Shown: positions 1 through 5,866, counted from the first letter of the stretch. The stretch is DNA of 7,733 nt from a bacterium (GCA_027017505.1 JALUQR010000198.1:1-7733); one strand, 5' to 3'. Numbers and translations are program-made. Notes: generated by a model not told the origin, from the letters alone.

Positions 1-76
1 ATAAGGCCAGCTCTGCCTTTGTTTTAAGGGTTTCTTTAAGACCTGCGGGATGAAAGTCCCATTCTATGGACCTGAC

Positions 77-105
77 TTGACCTTTTGTGTGTAAAGTGGT
101 AAAAA
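77..105 (+). promoter_or_regulatory. Putative sigma70-type promoter of the 49-aa membrane peptide gene
   Basis: A TTGACC box at 77-82 (5 of 6 matches to the -35 consensus) is followed after exactly 17 bases by TAAAAA at 100-105 (4 of 6 matches to the -10 consensus). A start site near 112 would give a leader of about 24 bases holding the AAGGAG ribosome binding site at 121-126. The promoter, ribosome binding site and start codon fit together, which supports the small plus-strand gene that follows. The call rests on consensus matching by eye. Confidence 0.5.
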
Positions 106-135
106 AGAAGAAAGCACAGAAAGGAGTCAGGTGGT

Positions 136-285
136 ATGAGCGACGAATATCCGTGGGGACCACACCTCGGTGCAGTCTCAATGATGGGGCTTGTGGGGCT
201 TATTGTGAGTATTGTGCTTCTTTCTGACTACTTTGACCAGCTTCTAAAAATAGTGGAGCTTATGATGAAGTCCCTTTTCGGTTAG
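136..285 (+). CDS. Small single-span membrane protein (49 aa), function unknown
   Basis: This is an ATG-to-TAG frame of 49 residues, with AAGGAG at 121-126 nine bases before the ATG and a plausible promoter at 77-105. The protein starts MSDEYPWGPH, then has one hydrophobic span at about residues 11-31 (LGAVSMMGLVGLIVSIVLL) and a short amphipathic tail ending in KSLFG. I do not recognise a family. The size and shape resemble the accessory single-helix subunits of terminal oxidases, but that is only an analogy. It is the only plus-strand gene in the window and converges on the minus-strand cluster that ends at 334. It may therefore belong to a neighbouring unit. Confidence 0.68.
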   Translation: MSDEYPWGPHLGAVSMMGLVGLIVSIVLLSDYFDQLLKIVELMMKSLFG

Positions 286-333
286 CCCTCTTTCCTGCCT
301 TGAGGAGTTTTCAGAGCCCCTGTGAGAAGGTTT

Positions 334-858
334 TTATTCAATCACAAGTGAGTCTTTTTTATCGTCAAACCTTACAAGCAGTATCCTGCCTGGTGGAAAG
401 TTAACCCTCTTTTTGAGTATGTAGGGGGGGCTGTCTTTTCCATCCCTCATGGTTATCTCCACATGGTGCAGGCCACTTTCGAGCAGGAACCTTTCGTATA
501 CAAATGACGCCCCGTCTTTTTTCAGTCCCACTGGTGGGTAGCTTTTTCTTATAAGCTCCTTTCCGTCCACCACGATGCGCAGTTCCACGGGGTATCGTTC
601 TCTACTACAGCCTGTTTTCTCAAGCAGTCCTATGTCCATTCTCACTCCCTGGGATTGTCTGTTTTCCCTGCGGTAGCGTTCAGCCTGTTTGAGCAGGAAC
701 TCCACTTCATCGCACTCTTCAAGCCTCTTTCCAGAGTGTTTGAAGGCCACCTTGAGCATGCTCTTTTCAGGTGCATAAAACTGTAACTCCACGGATGATA
801 GCCAGTGTATCAGAAGAAACGGTATGGCAGATACCACAAGTGCCAGTGCTACACGCAT
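334..858 (-). CDS. Membrane-anchored protein with an extracytoplasmic domain, orf1-like, function unknown
   Basis: The predicted 174-aa protein has one N-terminal hydrophobic span (about residues 2-20, VALALVVSAIPFLLIHWL) and then a soluble, mainly beta-type domain that probably faces the periplasm. Two cysteines (C49 and C84) could form a disulfide. Segments such as SFVYERFLLESGLHHVEITM and a closing FPPGRILLVRF look like a small beta-sandwich. I chose the ATG at 858, which overlaps the stop of the cytochrome b fusion by ten bases and has AGAGG upstream at 870-874. A GTG at 870 would add four residues (MWCA). The overlap implies translational coupling and a shared job with that gene. From memory, similar small proteins occur beside SenC and heme-copper genes (the orf1 position of norSY-senC-orf1). 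That link is inference, and no catalytic motif is visible. Confidence 0.8.
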   Translation of the reverse strand: MRVALALVVSAIPFLLIHWLSSVELQFYAPEKSMLKVAFKHSGKRLEECDEVEFLLKQAERYRRENRQSQGVRMDIGLLEKTGCSRERYPVELRIVVDGKELIRKSYPPVGLKKDGASFVYERFLLESGLHHVEITMRDGKDSPPYILKKRVNFPPGRILLVRFDDKKDSLVIE

Positions 859-2372
859 TGCACACCACACCTCTGTTTCAGTTTGTTTACGAAGTCCTCA
901 AGCTGTTGGGAGAAATCCCTTTTCTGGGTCTGTGAGAGGAAGAGAATCCTTATACGGTCTCTGTCCACACCTGTTTTGAATGTGGGGCGCCTGATACCAC
1001 TGAAGCGCAGTTTCAGCAGTTCATCGCCTGCCCTGTAGTGGCAGTCGTTTTCTGCACATGCAGAGATGACCACGCCGTCCACCCCTGCGTTGAGTGCGGT
1101 CTCTGCCATGGCGGGCTGTATCATACCCGCACATGGCACGGTGAACACCCTTGTGGTAAGCCCTGCAAGGTGCTCGGATACATCCACGCCCCATCTGCAG
1201 GCGAATACAACAAGGGTGGGTCTTTTTTCTGCTCCTGCAAGCTCCCCTGAGGCCTGCAGTATCCTCTCCTTAAACTCCCTCTCTGTAAAGGCCTGCATAC
1301 TTATGGCATCGAAGTCACATGCACCCACACATATGGCACAACCCGCACACCTTCCCTGAGATACCACCGCCTCAAGGTTGAAGGGTTTGCCATCGGTTCT
1401 GCGCCTCATGTATATGGCCTCGTAAGGGCAGTCAAACACACACTGCTCACAGCCAGTGCAGTTTTTAAGTATGACAGATGCTGTAAGCTCTCTTTTTACG
1501 GGAAAGAGCCAGGGAATGAGCACAAGCACCGCAGTTACCCCTATTATTATAAGCCACATCATATACACTGGTATGTACTTAAGTGGTGGATAGAGGAACA
1601 TGAAAAACCAGTCCACCTCTACAGGGGTTGGCAGGACTTTAAGGTCTGCTGGTGGCTCAAGCCCTGCAGGAAACAGAATGGAATAAAGGATAAGTAGCCC
1701 CAAGGTTGCAAGCCCGAGCTTGAATGGAGGGTTTATCCTTGCGGATGCTATCCTGCTTACATGCACCCACAGGAGTATGAACAGAAACACCGTAAGGGCA
1801 AAGTGCATTATAAAGAGGATGTAGAAGAATATGGCATCAAGGGTTCCTGCTCCAGAGAAGTTTATCGAGAGGGGTTGTCCGAAGATGGGTATATGCTCGA
1901 GCATCTCTGCAGAGAGCACCGCTATAAGCTGGGCCTTTCTGTCCCAGACCAGCCAGTAGCCGAATATGCCACAGATAAGCACGACCCACAGGATGAATAC
2001 CCCGCTGACCCATGCGAGCCTGCGCCAGCCGCCGTAACGGGAGGTAACAAGTGTTTTCAGAAGATGAAGCACCATGACCACCACCAGAAGGTCTGACCCG
2101 TAGCGGTGAAGGCTTCTCATGAGTCCGCCAAGCCACCACTGCTCCTCTGTAAGGTACCTTACAGACTCGTACGCACCCTCAGGGTTTATCTTGTAGAATA
2201 TGAAAAGATATATGCCCGTAAACAGGGCAACCCACAGGAGAAACACCCCTATTGAGTGCAGATGATACAGCGGATTGTAGCTACAGAACCTGTTGAGAAG
2301 GGCTTCTGCATAAAGCCACATTCTGTGGAACATACCCAGGTGTTTGTGCTGTATTTCTGTGGACTCCCTCAT
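849..2372 (-). CDS. Cytochrome b / double [4Fe-4S] ferredoxin / MvhD (FlpD) fusion protein
   Basis: This 507-aa protein joins three modules. Residues 1 to about 292 form a cytochrome b with six membrane spans (helices A-F). The bis-heme ligands are H89/H103 and H190/H204, both 14 apart as in bc1-type cytochrome b; b6 uses 15 for the second pair. The quinol-site PEWY position reads VDWF (residues 253-256). Helices G and H are missing. Residues 305-352 carry two [4Fe-4S] motifs (C305, C308, C311, C315; C342, C345, C348, C352). Residues of about 386-486 match the MvhD/FlpD iron-sulfur domain, with C392, C414, C439 and C444 in FACRW, VPCAGM and SACAENDCHYR; the second Cys of the usual CxxC is absent. 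Six spans place both iron-sulfur modules in the cytoplasm. It probably passes electrons between quinone and cytoplasmic Fe-S carriers; the direction is unknown. The start lies three bases after the SCO stop, with no clear ribosome binding site, so coupled translation is likely. Confidence 0.9.
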   Translation of the reverse strand: MRESTEIQHKHLGMFHRMWLYAEALLNRFCSYNPLYHLHSIGVFLLWVALFTGIYLFIFYKINPEGAYESVRYLTEEQWWLGGLMRSLHRYGSDLLVVVMVLHLLKTLVTSRYGGWRRLAWVSGVFILWVVLICGIFGYWLVWDRKAQLIAVLSAEMLEHIPIFGQPLSINFSGAGTLDAIFFYILFIMHFALTVFLFILLWVHVSRIASARINPPFKLGLATLGLLILYSILFPAGLEPPADLKVLPTPVEVDWFFMFLYPPLKYIPVYMMWLIIIGVTAVLVLIPWLFPVKRELTASVILKNCTGCEQCVFDCPYEAIYMRRRTDGKPFNLEAVVSQGRCAGCAICVGACDFDAISMQAFTEREFKERILQASGELAGAEKRPTLVVFACRWGVDVSEHLAGLTTRVFTVPCAGMIQPAMAETALNAGVDGVVISACAENDCHYRAGDELLKLRFSGIRRPTFKTGVDRDRIRILFLSQTQKRDFSQQLEDFVNKLKQRCGVQCV

Positions 2373-2375
2373 GGG

Positions 2376-3200
2376 CTATTTTTTGTGTGTAGAGAATACC
2401 CTTGAGAAGAGTGAACCAAGTGGCCTCTTAAAGAGTACCACGAGAATTGCCGTTATGAGTATGATTTGCAGTGCAAAACCTATGACCACTGGCCAGTTAA
2501 GAACGAATGTGCCACTTACGGGGTCATACACGGTGCACAGCTGTTTGAGCCTGTCAAGGAATGTTGGCTCTGTTTCCATGGGTATGTTGCCTGTAAGAAG
2601 CTCCATGAGAGGGGTTCTTATATCCTCGGGCTTGAGGTTGAATCCATAGACCTGTTTGTATATGTCCCCGTCTTTGTCAACCACACTGACCATGGTGAGA
2701 TGTGTGAAACCGTGTGTATCACGCCTTTTGTAGAAGAAGCCGAACTCACGAAGGAGTTTTTCCATGGTCTCTCTGTCTGCGGTGGCAAACCTTATAAGCC
2801 CAGGGGTGTCAAGATATCGCTGGCTGTAGGCCCTGAGGGCCTCAGGGGTGTCACGCTCAACATCGAACCCTATAATGAGCACATTGAAGCTGTCACCCAT
2901 CTGGGCCTTTACCTCCTTTACCGCCTTTACAAGGGTGGTGGTTATAAGCGGGCATACATCGGTACAGTGGGTATATATGAAGCTTACAAGAAGGGGTTTG
3001 CCCTGTTTGAAGTAATCGTGAAGGTGAAACCTCACGCCATCCTGGTCTACAAGCTCGTAGTCGTGCAGTTTAACGCCCTCTGCCCATTCTGCCTGTGTTA
3101 CCGCCTTTCTTGCAACCTCCAGACTTATGACCTCCGCATGGACAGCCCGTAGAGAAAGAAACACTGTGATGAGGATGAATACAGTATACCTCACAATCAT
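2376..3200 (-). CDS. senC: SCO1/SenC-family copper chaperone with C-terminal membrane anchor
   Basis: This 274-aa protein begins with a signal sequence or N-terminal anchor (about residues 1-22, ending AVHA). A thioredoxin-like SCO domain follows, with the copper motif C79-TDV-C83-P and the third ligand H167 in FTHLTMV. A second span at about residues 236-257 would anchor the C-terminus; the preceding LCTVYDPVSGTF is typical of SCO proteins with such a tail. SCO proteins deliver copper to, or keep reduced, the CuA cysteines of subunit II. That fits the two CuA subunits encoded upstream. The gene has its own candidate promoter (3221-3250) and is followed after three bases by the cytochrome b fusion. 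Only a weak GGGG lies next to its ATG, and the leader would be about 14 bases. The family call is firm; the client protein is inferred. Confidence 0.95.
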   Translation of the reverse strand: MIVRYTVFILITVFLSLRAVHAEVISLEVARKAVTQAEWAEGVKLHDYELVDQDGVRFHLHDYFKQGKPLLVSFIYTHCTDVCPLITTTLVKAVKEVKAQMGDSFNVLIIGFDVERDTPEALRAYSQRYLDTPGLIRFATADRETMEKLLREFGFFYKRRDTHGFTHLTMVSVVDKDGDIYKQVYGFNLKPEDIRTPLMELLTGNIPMETEPTFLDRLKQLCTVYDPVSGTFVLNWPVVIGFALQIILITAILVVLFKRPLGSLFSRVFSTHKK

Positions 3201-3220
3201 ACCCCGAATGGATTCAGTTT

Positions 3221-3250
3221 ATTGTATCACACTCTGCAGGAGAGATTCAA
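3221..3250 (-). promoter_or_regulatory. Putative internal promoter for the senC-cytochrome b-orf1 unit
   Basis: Reading the minus strand, TTGAAT (3250-3245) is followed after 18 bases by TACAAT (3226-3221). A TG one base before the -10 box gives the extended form TGATACAAT. Transcription would start near 3214, about 14 bases before the senC ATG. A small inverted repeat, CTCT-N5-AGAG (3232-3244), fills much of the spacer and could be an operator, though it is short enough to be chance. The promoter lies just beyond a perfect hairpin, so senC and the genes after it could be expressed apart from the oxidase-like genes. Confidence 0.5.
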
Positions 3251-3261
3251 CAGGAGGGGTG

Positions 3262-3299
3262 GGTAAGAGGGGTAAGGGAAGAAACTTACCCCTCTTACC
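3262..3299 (-). terminator. Perfect 15-bp hairpin: possible terminator, attenuator or mRNA 3'-end stabiliser
   Basis: GGTAAGAGGGGTAAG (3262-3276) and its exact complement CTTACCCCTCTTACC (3285-3299) flank an 8-base loop. Each arm holds an internal GGTAAG direct repeat. No run of T follows on either strand, so it is not a classical intrinsic terminator. Its position, after the last gene of the oxidase-like group and before a new promoter, still suggests a transcript boundary or protection from 3' decay. The stem includes the last codon and stop codon of the 29-aa peptide gene (stop at 3295-3297), so translation of that gene would have to open the stem. Confidence 0.5.
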
Positions 3300-3384
3300 T
3301 CCAGGGAAGGATTACCATGACGAGTATAATCATGGTTGTGATAACGCCTATCCACAATGGCCAGTTAAATCTTTCCTGGGTCAC
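3295..3384 (-). CDS. 29-aa single-helix membrane peptide, possible small oxidase subunit
   Basis: A GTG-to-TAA frame encodes 29 residues: a polar start (MTQERFN), a hydrophobic helix (about residues 8-27, with the core WIGVITTMIILVMVILP) and a final WR. A full AGGAGG at 3395-3400 lies ten bases before the GTG, the same spacing as for the 48-aa gene just upstream. The strong ribosome binding site is the main evidence that it is real. It resembles in size the 34-residue subunit IIa of Thermus ba3 oxidase, also a single helix beside subunits I and II. I infer a similar structural role, but cannot show homology. Confidence 0.62.
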   Translation of the reverse strand: MTQERFNWPLWIGVITTMIILVMVILPWR

Positions 3385-3394
3385 TTTTCTGTCA

Positions 3395-3400
3395 CCTCCT
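3395..3400 (-). promoter_or_regulatory. Ribosome binding site (AGGAGG) that decides the GTG start of the 29-aa gene
   Basis: The minus strand reads AGGAGGTGA just after the stop codon of the 48-aa gene. It is ten bases before the GTG at 3384. The nearer GTG inside the motif opens a frame that stops after four codons, so the downstream GTG is preferred. Confidence 0.6.
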
Positions 3401-3402
3401 CG

Positions 3403-3549
3403 TTATTCTACCCACCATACTTCAACGAGCCACTTGAAGTGGAGGAACCAGAGCACCATAAAGACCACGAGAAAGATTAAAGAGAGTGCGAGCGTGCCCG
3501 GGGCTTCTATCTTGTTGCGGTGTTCCTCGTCGTCGTATCTGTTTGCCAT
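3403..3549 (-). CDS. 48-aa single-span membrane protein, possible small subunit of the heme-copper complex
   Basis: An ATG-to-TAA frame gives 48 residues: a charged N-terminus (MANRYDDEEHRNKIEAPG), one hydrophobic helix at about residues 19-37 (TLALSLIFLVVFMVLWFL), and a tryptophan-rich tail (KWLVEVWWVE). AGGAGG at 3560-3565 lies ten bases before the ATG, and the gene begins 28 bases after the stop of the 501-aa subunit I. This position, after subunit I in the same transcript, is where small oxidase subunits are commonly found. Together with the 29-aa peptide it makes a pair of short helices that could pack on the subunit I/II complex. That role is inferred. No named family is recognised. Confidence 0.75.
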   Translation of the reverse strand: MANRYDDEEHRNKIEAPGTLALSLIFLVVFMVLWFLHFKWLVEVWWVE

Positions 3550-3559
3550 CTTTACTCTT

Positions 3560-3565
3560 CCTCCT
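3560..3565 (-). promoter_or_regulatory. Ribosome binding site (AGGAGG) of the 48-aa gene
   Basis: A full consensus AGGAGG sits in the 28-base gap after the 501-aa subunit I, ten bases before the ATG at 3549. It is the main support for this short gene. Confidence 0.65.
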
Positions 3566-3577
3566 GTTTTATGGTTT

Positions 3578-5083
3578 TTATGGTGCCACCTTTCTTCCGA
3601 AAAGGGCAGTCCCTACTATTATCATCACATAGATTACTCCACCCAGTACTGCAAGCAGTGTGCCTATACCCATCACACTCAGGAACATATCCACCGATGG
3701 ATCAAAGCTGAAGCTGAAGGGAGCACCTGAGAAGGTTATATCCCAGTGTCTTCTTGGCACACCCAGCGCACCTGCACCCATCATACCTATGGCTATCATC
3801 GCCACACCCACAAAATACAGATAGGGCTGTACAGATGCAAGCTTGGGCATAATCAGCTCTCTTTTGAAGATGTACGGCATTAGCAGATAGGAGAATGCCA
3901 TGAAGGCAAGGGTGGTGCCAGCAACGACGGTGCCGTGGAAGTGGCCTGGTATGAAGAAGGTGTTGTGCCTTATTATGTTGAACTGCTCGGTTCCAGCTAT
4001 AACGCCTGTGGTACCACCAAGGAAGCCAAACCCTATGATGGAAAGGAATGTTCCCGAGAATGCGGGGTTACCCCATGGTGCCTTCTTGAGCCATTCGAAC
4101 AATCCACGGGTGTAGCCCCTTTCCCTGAGTGCAACCTCCATAGATGCTGGTATCGCAAAGGCATGCACCATACTTGCAAACACCGCAAGGTGCATCACAT
4201 AGCTTGTGTTTATTATCTTATGCCAGTTGCTGAATATGGGGTCAACCAGAAGGTGATGCTCCGAGGCCACATTTATGAAGAAGATATACAGCACGAATGC
4301 GGTTCTTGAGAGCTTCTCGTTTACAGGCTTACCACCGAGCACAAAGGCACTCACCATGTACCACACAGAGACCATGGCACACACATTTATCTGCTGGCTT
4401 GGATGTCCCAGTCCCCAGAATATGAGCCTGTATGTGCCAGGGTCAAGGTACTTTATAAGACCTATTGACCAGAGGAGCGTGGGTATCATTATGACAGCGC
4501 CATGTGCAAGTGTGACCACCGCTATTATGGACGCTGCTGCCATGCCGAAGGAACCCAGCGGAAGCGAATACCTGTATGCACCGTCCCTTTTTGCCTGTAT
4601 TATGTTGGCAAAGAAGTGGCCAAAGGCTGTAAGGGCACCAACCGCAAATATTATAACCCCTGTGTAGTACACGCCACTTGCCTTGAGCGGTACATAGGAT
4701 GTAAAGAGCACATCCGCCTTGCCCGCAAAGACCGTTATGTTCACGAAGATCGCACCTATCAGCATCAGTGAGTACGCAATCCAACCAGCGGAGGGTATAA
4801 CCGTTCTTGTGTTAAGTAGCACCGCGGAGGTAAAGTGCACGAGAGCAACCTCAAAAAAGATTATCCACACCAGCAGGGCATCAAACCCGTGAAGGGTGAG
4901 AAACCTGTAATAATGGGTGGGGTCAAGATAATGAACACTCGGCCAGCGCGTAAGCCCCATGAGAAGCCCCATGAAACCACCGAGAGCCAGAAACAGCACC
5001 GCGGTTACCACATTCCACTTTATAAGATCCTCTGCTGGCTTGTGTATCTTAAGCCCTGTGAAGGAGCAAGTTCTGAATTCCAT
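3578..5083 (-). CDS. Heme-copper oxidoreductase subunit I lacking the active-site Tyr (Gln231); candidate NO reductase (NorY-like)
   Basis: This 501-aa polytopic membrane protein (about a dozen spans) is a heme-copper catalytic subunit. The low-spin heme ligands are H65 (TLHGFD) and H383, the high-spin heme ligand is H381 (both in PGHFHGT), and the CuB ligands are H227, H276 and H277 (GHPSQQ; SEHHLL). The GVPRRHWD motif binds heme propionates. The cross-linked Tyr expected at H227+4 is Gln231, a change incompatible with standard A- or B-type oxygen reduction chemistry. Tyr242 (H+15) sits where ba3 has its K-channel Tyr248, while the H+11 tyrosine is absent. The gene follows its CuA subunit II by 17 bases with GGGAGGTG upstream (5089-5096) and precedes two small membrane peptides and, beyond a hairpin, senC. 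This order resembles norSY-senC of ammonia oxidisers. Superfamily membership is certain; NO reduction is inference. Confidence 0.93.
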   Translation of the reverse strand: MEFRTCSFTGLKIHKPAEDLIKWNVVTAVLFLALGGFMGLLMGLTRWPSVHYLDPTHYYRFLTLHGFDALLVWIIFFEVALVHFTSAVLLNTRTVIPSAGWIAYSLMLIGAIFVNITVFAGKADVLFTSYVPLKASGVYYTGVIIFAVGALTAFGHFFANIIQAKRDGAYRYSLPLGSFGMAAASIIAVVTLAHGAVIMIPTLLWSIGLIKYLDPGTYRLIFWGLGHPSQQINVCAMVSVWYMVSAFVLGGKPVNEKLSRTAFVLYIFFINVASEHHLLVDPIFSNWHKIINTSYVMHLAVFASMVHAFAIPASMEVALRERGYTRGLFEWLKKAPWGNPAFSGTFLSIIGFGFLGGTTGVIAGTEQFNIIRHNTFFIPGHFHGTVVAGTTLAFMAFSYLLMPYIFKRELIMPKLASVQPYLYFVGVAMIAIGMMGAGALGVPRRHWDITFSGAPFSFSFDPSVDMFLSVMGIGTLLAVLGGVIYVMIIVGTALFGRKVAP

Positions 5084-5100
5084 TTCAACACCTCCCTACA

Positions 5101-5628
5101 TTACTTCACATATAATTTGCCCACCATCATGTGATGGCCGAGTCCACAGTACTCGTTACACACGATGTAGTACTCACCGCTTGTAGTCGGGGTAATCGTT
5201 AATACATAATCATAATCCGGGAGGACCATGAAGTTCATGTTTATCGGCTGTATGGACAGACCATGCTGCAGGTCCAGCGAGTACACATGGAGTCTGTAGG
5301 TTTTTCCCTTTTCAAGCTCCAGTATGGGATACCACTGCCACATGCTTGCCTGCAGGAACACATCAGAGCCGGGCTCTGGACGCACTATGGGTATGCCCTC
5401 CTCTTCACCCACCTTATATTTTTCCACCATTGCATCCACAAGGGCTGTGAACTGCTGTGGGTCTCTGACCCTGTATGTCTCAAATGGTGGATTCTGTTTG
5501 CCTATAAAGTGATACACAGGCATGAATACAAAAGTGGTGAGCATCCACAGGAGCGCAACAGCAACCCAGAACTTTTCATCCCAGGTATAGGGTTTCCACC
5601 AAATCCTTTCGGGTTCTTTTATCGCCAT
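5101..5628 (-). CDS. Heme-copper oxidoreductase subunit II with intact CuA site (NorS-like or CoxB-like)
   Basis: This 175-aa protein has one N-terminal membrane span (about residues 19-42) and a periplasmic cupredoxin domain. The binuclear CuA ligands are all present: H122 (DLQHGL), C157, E159 (backbone), C161, H165 and M168 in VCNEYCGLGHHMM. It should accept electrons from a soluble or membrane-bound cytochrome c or cupredoxin and pass them to the low-spin heme of the 501-aa subunit I encoded 17 bases downstream. The short form with a single span fits B-type-like enzymes; many A-type subunits II are longer and have two spans. AAGGAGGTG at 5634-5642 overlaps the stop codon of the preceding 60-aa gene, implying coupled translation. 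No heme c motif is fused to it. Role certain; family within the superfamily uncertain. Confidence 0.93.
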   Translation of the reverse strand: MAIKEPERIWWKPYTWDEKFWVAVALLWMLTTFVFMPVYHFIGKQNPPFETYRVRDPQQFTALVDAMVEKYKVGEEEGIPIVRPEPGSDVFLQASMWQWYPILELEKGKTYRLHVYSLDLQHGLSIQPINMNFMVLPDYDYVLTITPTTSGEYYIVCNEYCGLGHHMMVGKLYVK

Positions 5629-5640
5629 CTTATCACCTCC

Positions 5641-5823
5641 TTACGGACTGTATGAGGGAAGATCTGGTACCTGCACAATCTCCATAAGCCCCCATACGGT
5701 GAAGACCAGTGTTGGTATCGCAACACCGAAGAAGAAAAGTAGCATTATATTGTCATAAAACAGTTGCCATGCAGGTATTGGTTCTTCTTCCTCTTCTTCT
5801 ATCCTTCTTTCTTCATCTGCCAT
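5641..5823 (-). CDS. 60-aa acidic single-span membrane protein, possible accessory subunit
   Basis: The protein opens with a strongly acidic stretch (MADEERRIEEEEEEPIP), has one hydrophobic span at about residues 26-48 (NIMLLFFFGVAIPTLVFTVW), and ends in PDLPSYSP. AAGGAGG at 5833-5839 lies nine bases before the ATG. The gene sits between the 480-aa subunit I and the 175-aa subunit II, and its stop codon overlaps the ribosome binding site of the latter. I do not recognise the family. Its place inside a heme-copper operon suggests a small structural or assembly subunit of one of the two complexes. The charge pattern would put the acidic tail in the cytoplasm or, if reversed, against an electron donor in the periplasm. 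Neither can be settled from the sequence. Confidence 0.82.
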   Translation of the reverse strand: MADEERRIEEEEEEPIPAWQLFYDNIMLLFFFGVAIPTLVFTVWGLMEIVQVPDLPSYSP

Positions 5824-5866
5824 GGCTAAAACCCTCCTTGAGTTTATGGTTTGTTAATTCCTCCTA

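Noticed and set aside
1..75. Open minus-strand frame (it would include EWDFHPAGLKETL) and short plus-strand frame ends stopping at 27 and 53, possibly pieces of a neighbouring gene.
   Set aside because: The minus frame has no ATG, GTG or TTG start where one would be needed. The plus frames are too short to judge. No family is recognisable.
286..333. Possible bidirectional terminator between the convergent genes, suggested by the T-run at 331-335.
   Set aside because: I found only a 4-bp CCTT/AAGG match with mismatches inside it, so there is no convincing stem.
1317..1460. Possible frameshift or two-gene junction between the cytochrome b and ferredoxin parts.
   Set aside because: The frame runs without a break through helix F, both ferredoxin motifs and the MvhD domain, and there is no internal start with a ribosome binding site. 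It looks like a true fusion.
2466..3152. Long plus-strand open frame (228 codons) opposite senC.
   Set aside because: It is antisense to a clear SCO protein and has no recognisable features.
5844..5866. A second AGGAGG (5860-5865) after the 480-aa subunit I stop, suggesting another tiny gene or an earlier start for the 60-aa protein.
   Set aside because: No ATG, GTG or TTG start follows at a proper distance. Only an ATA in frame with the 60-aa gene is present, and that gene has a better ATG with its own AAGGAGG.
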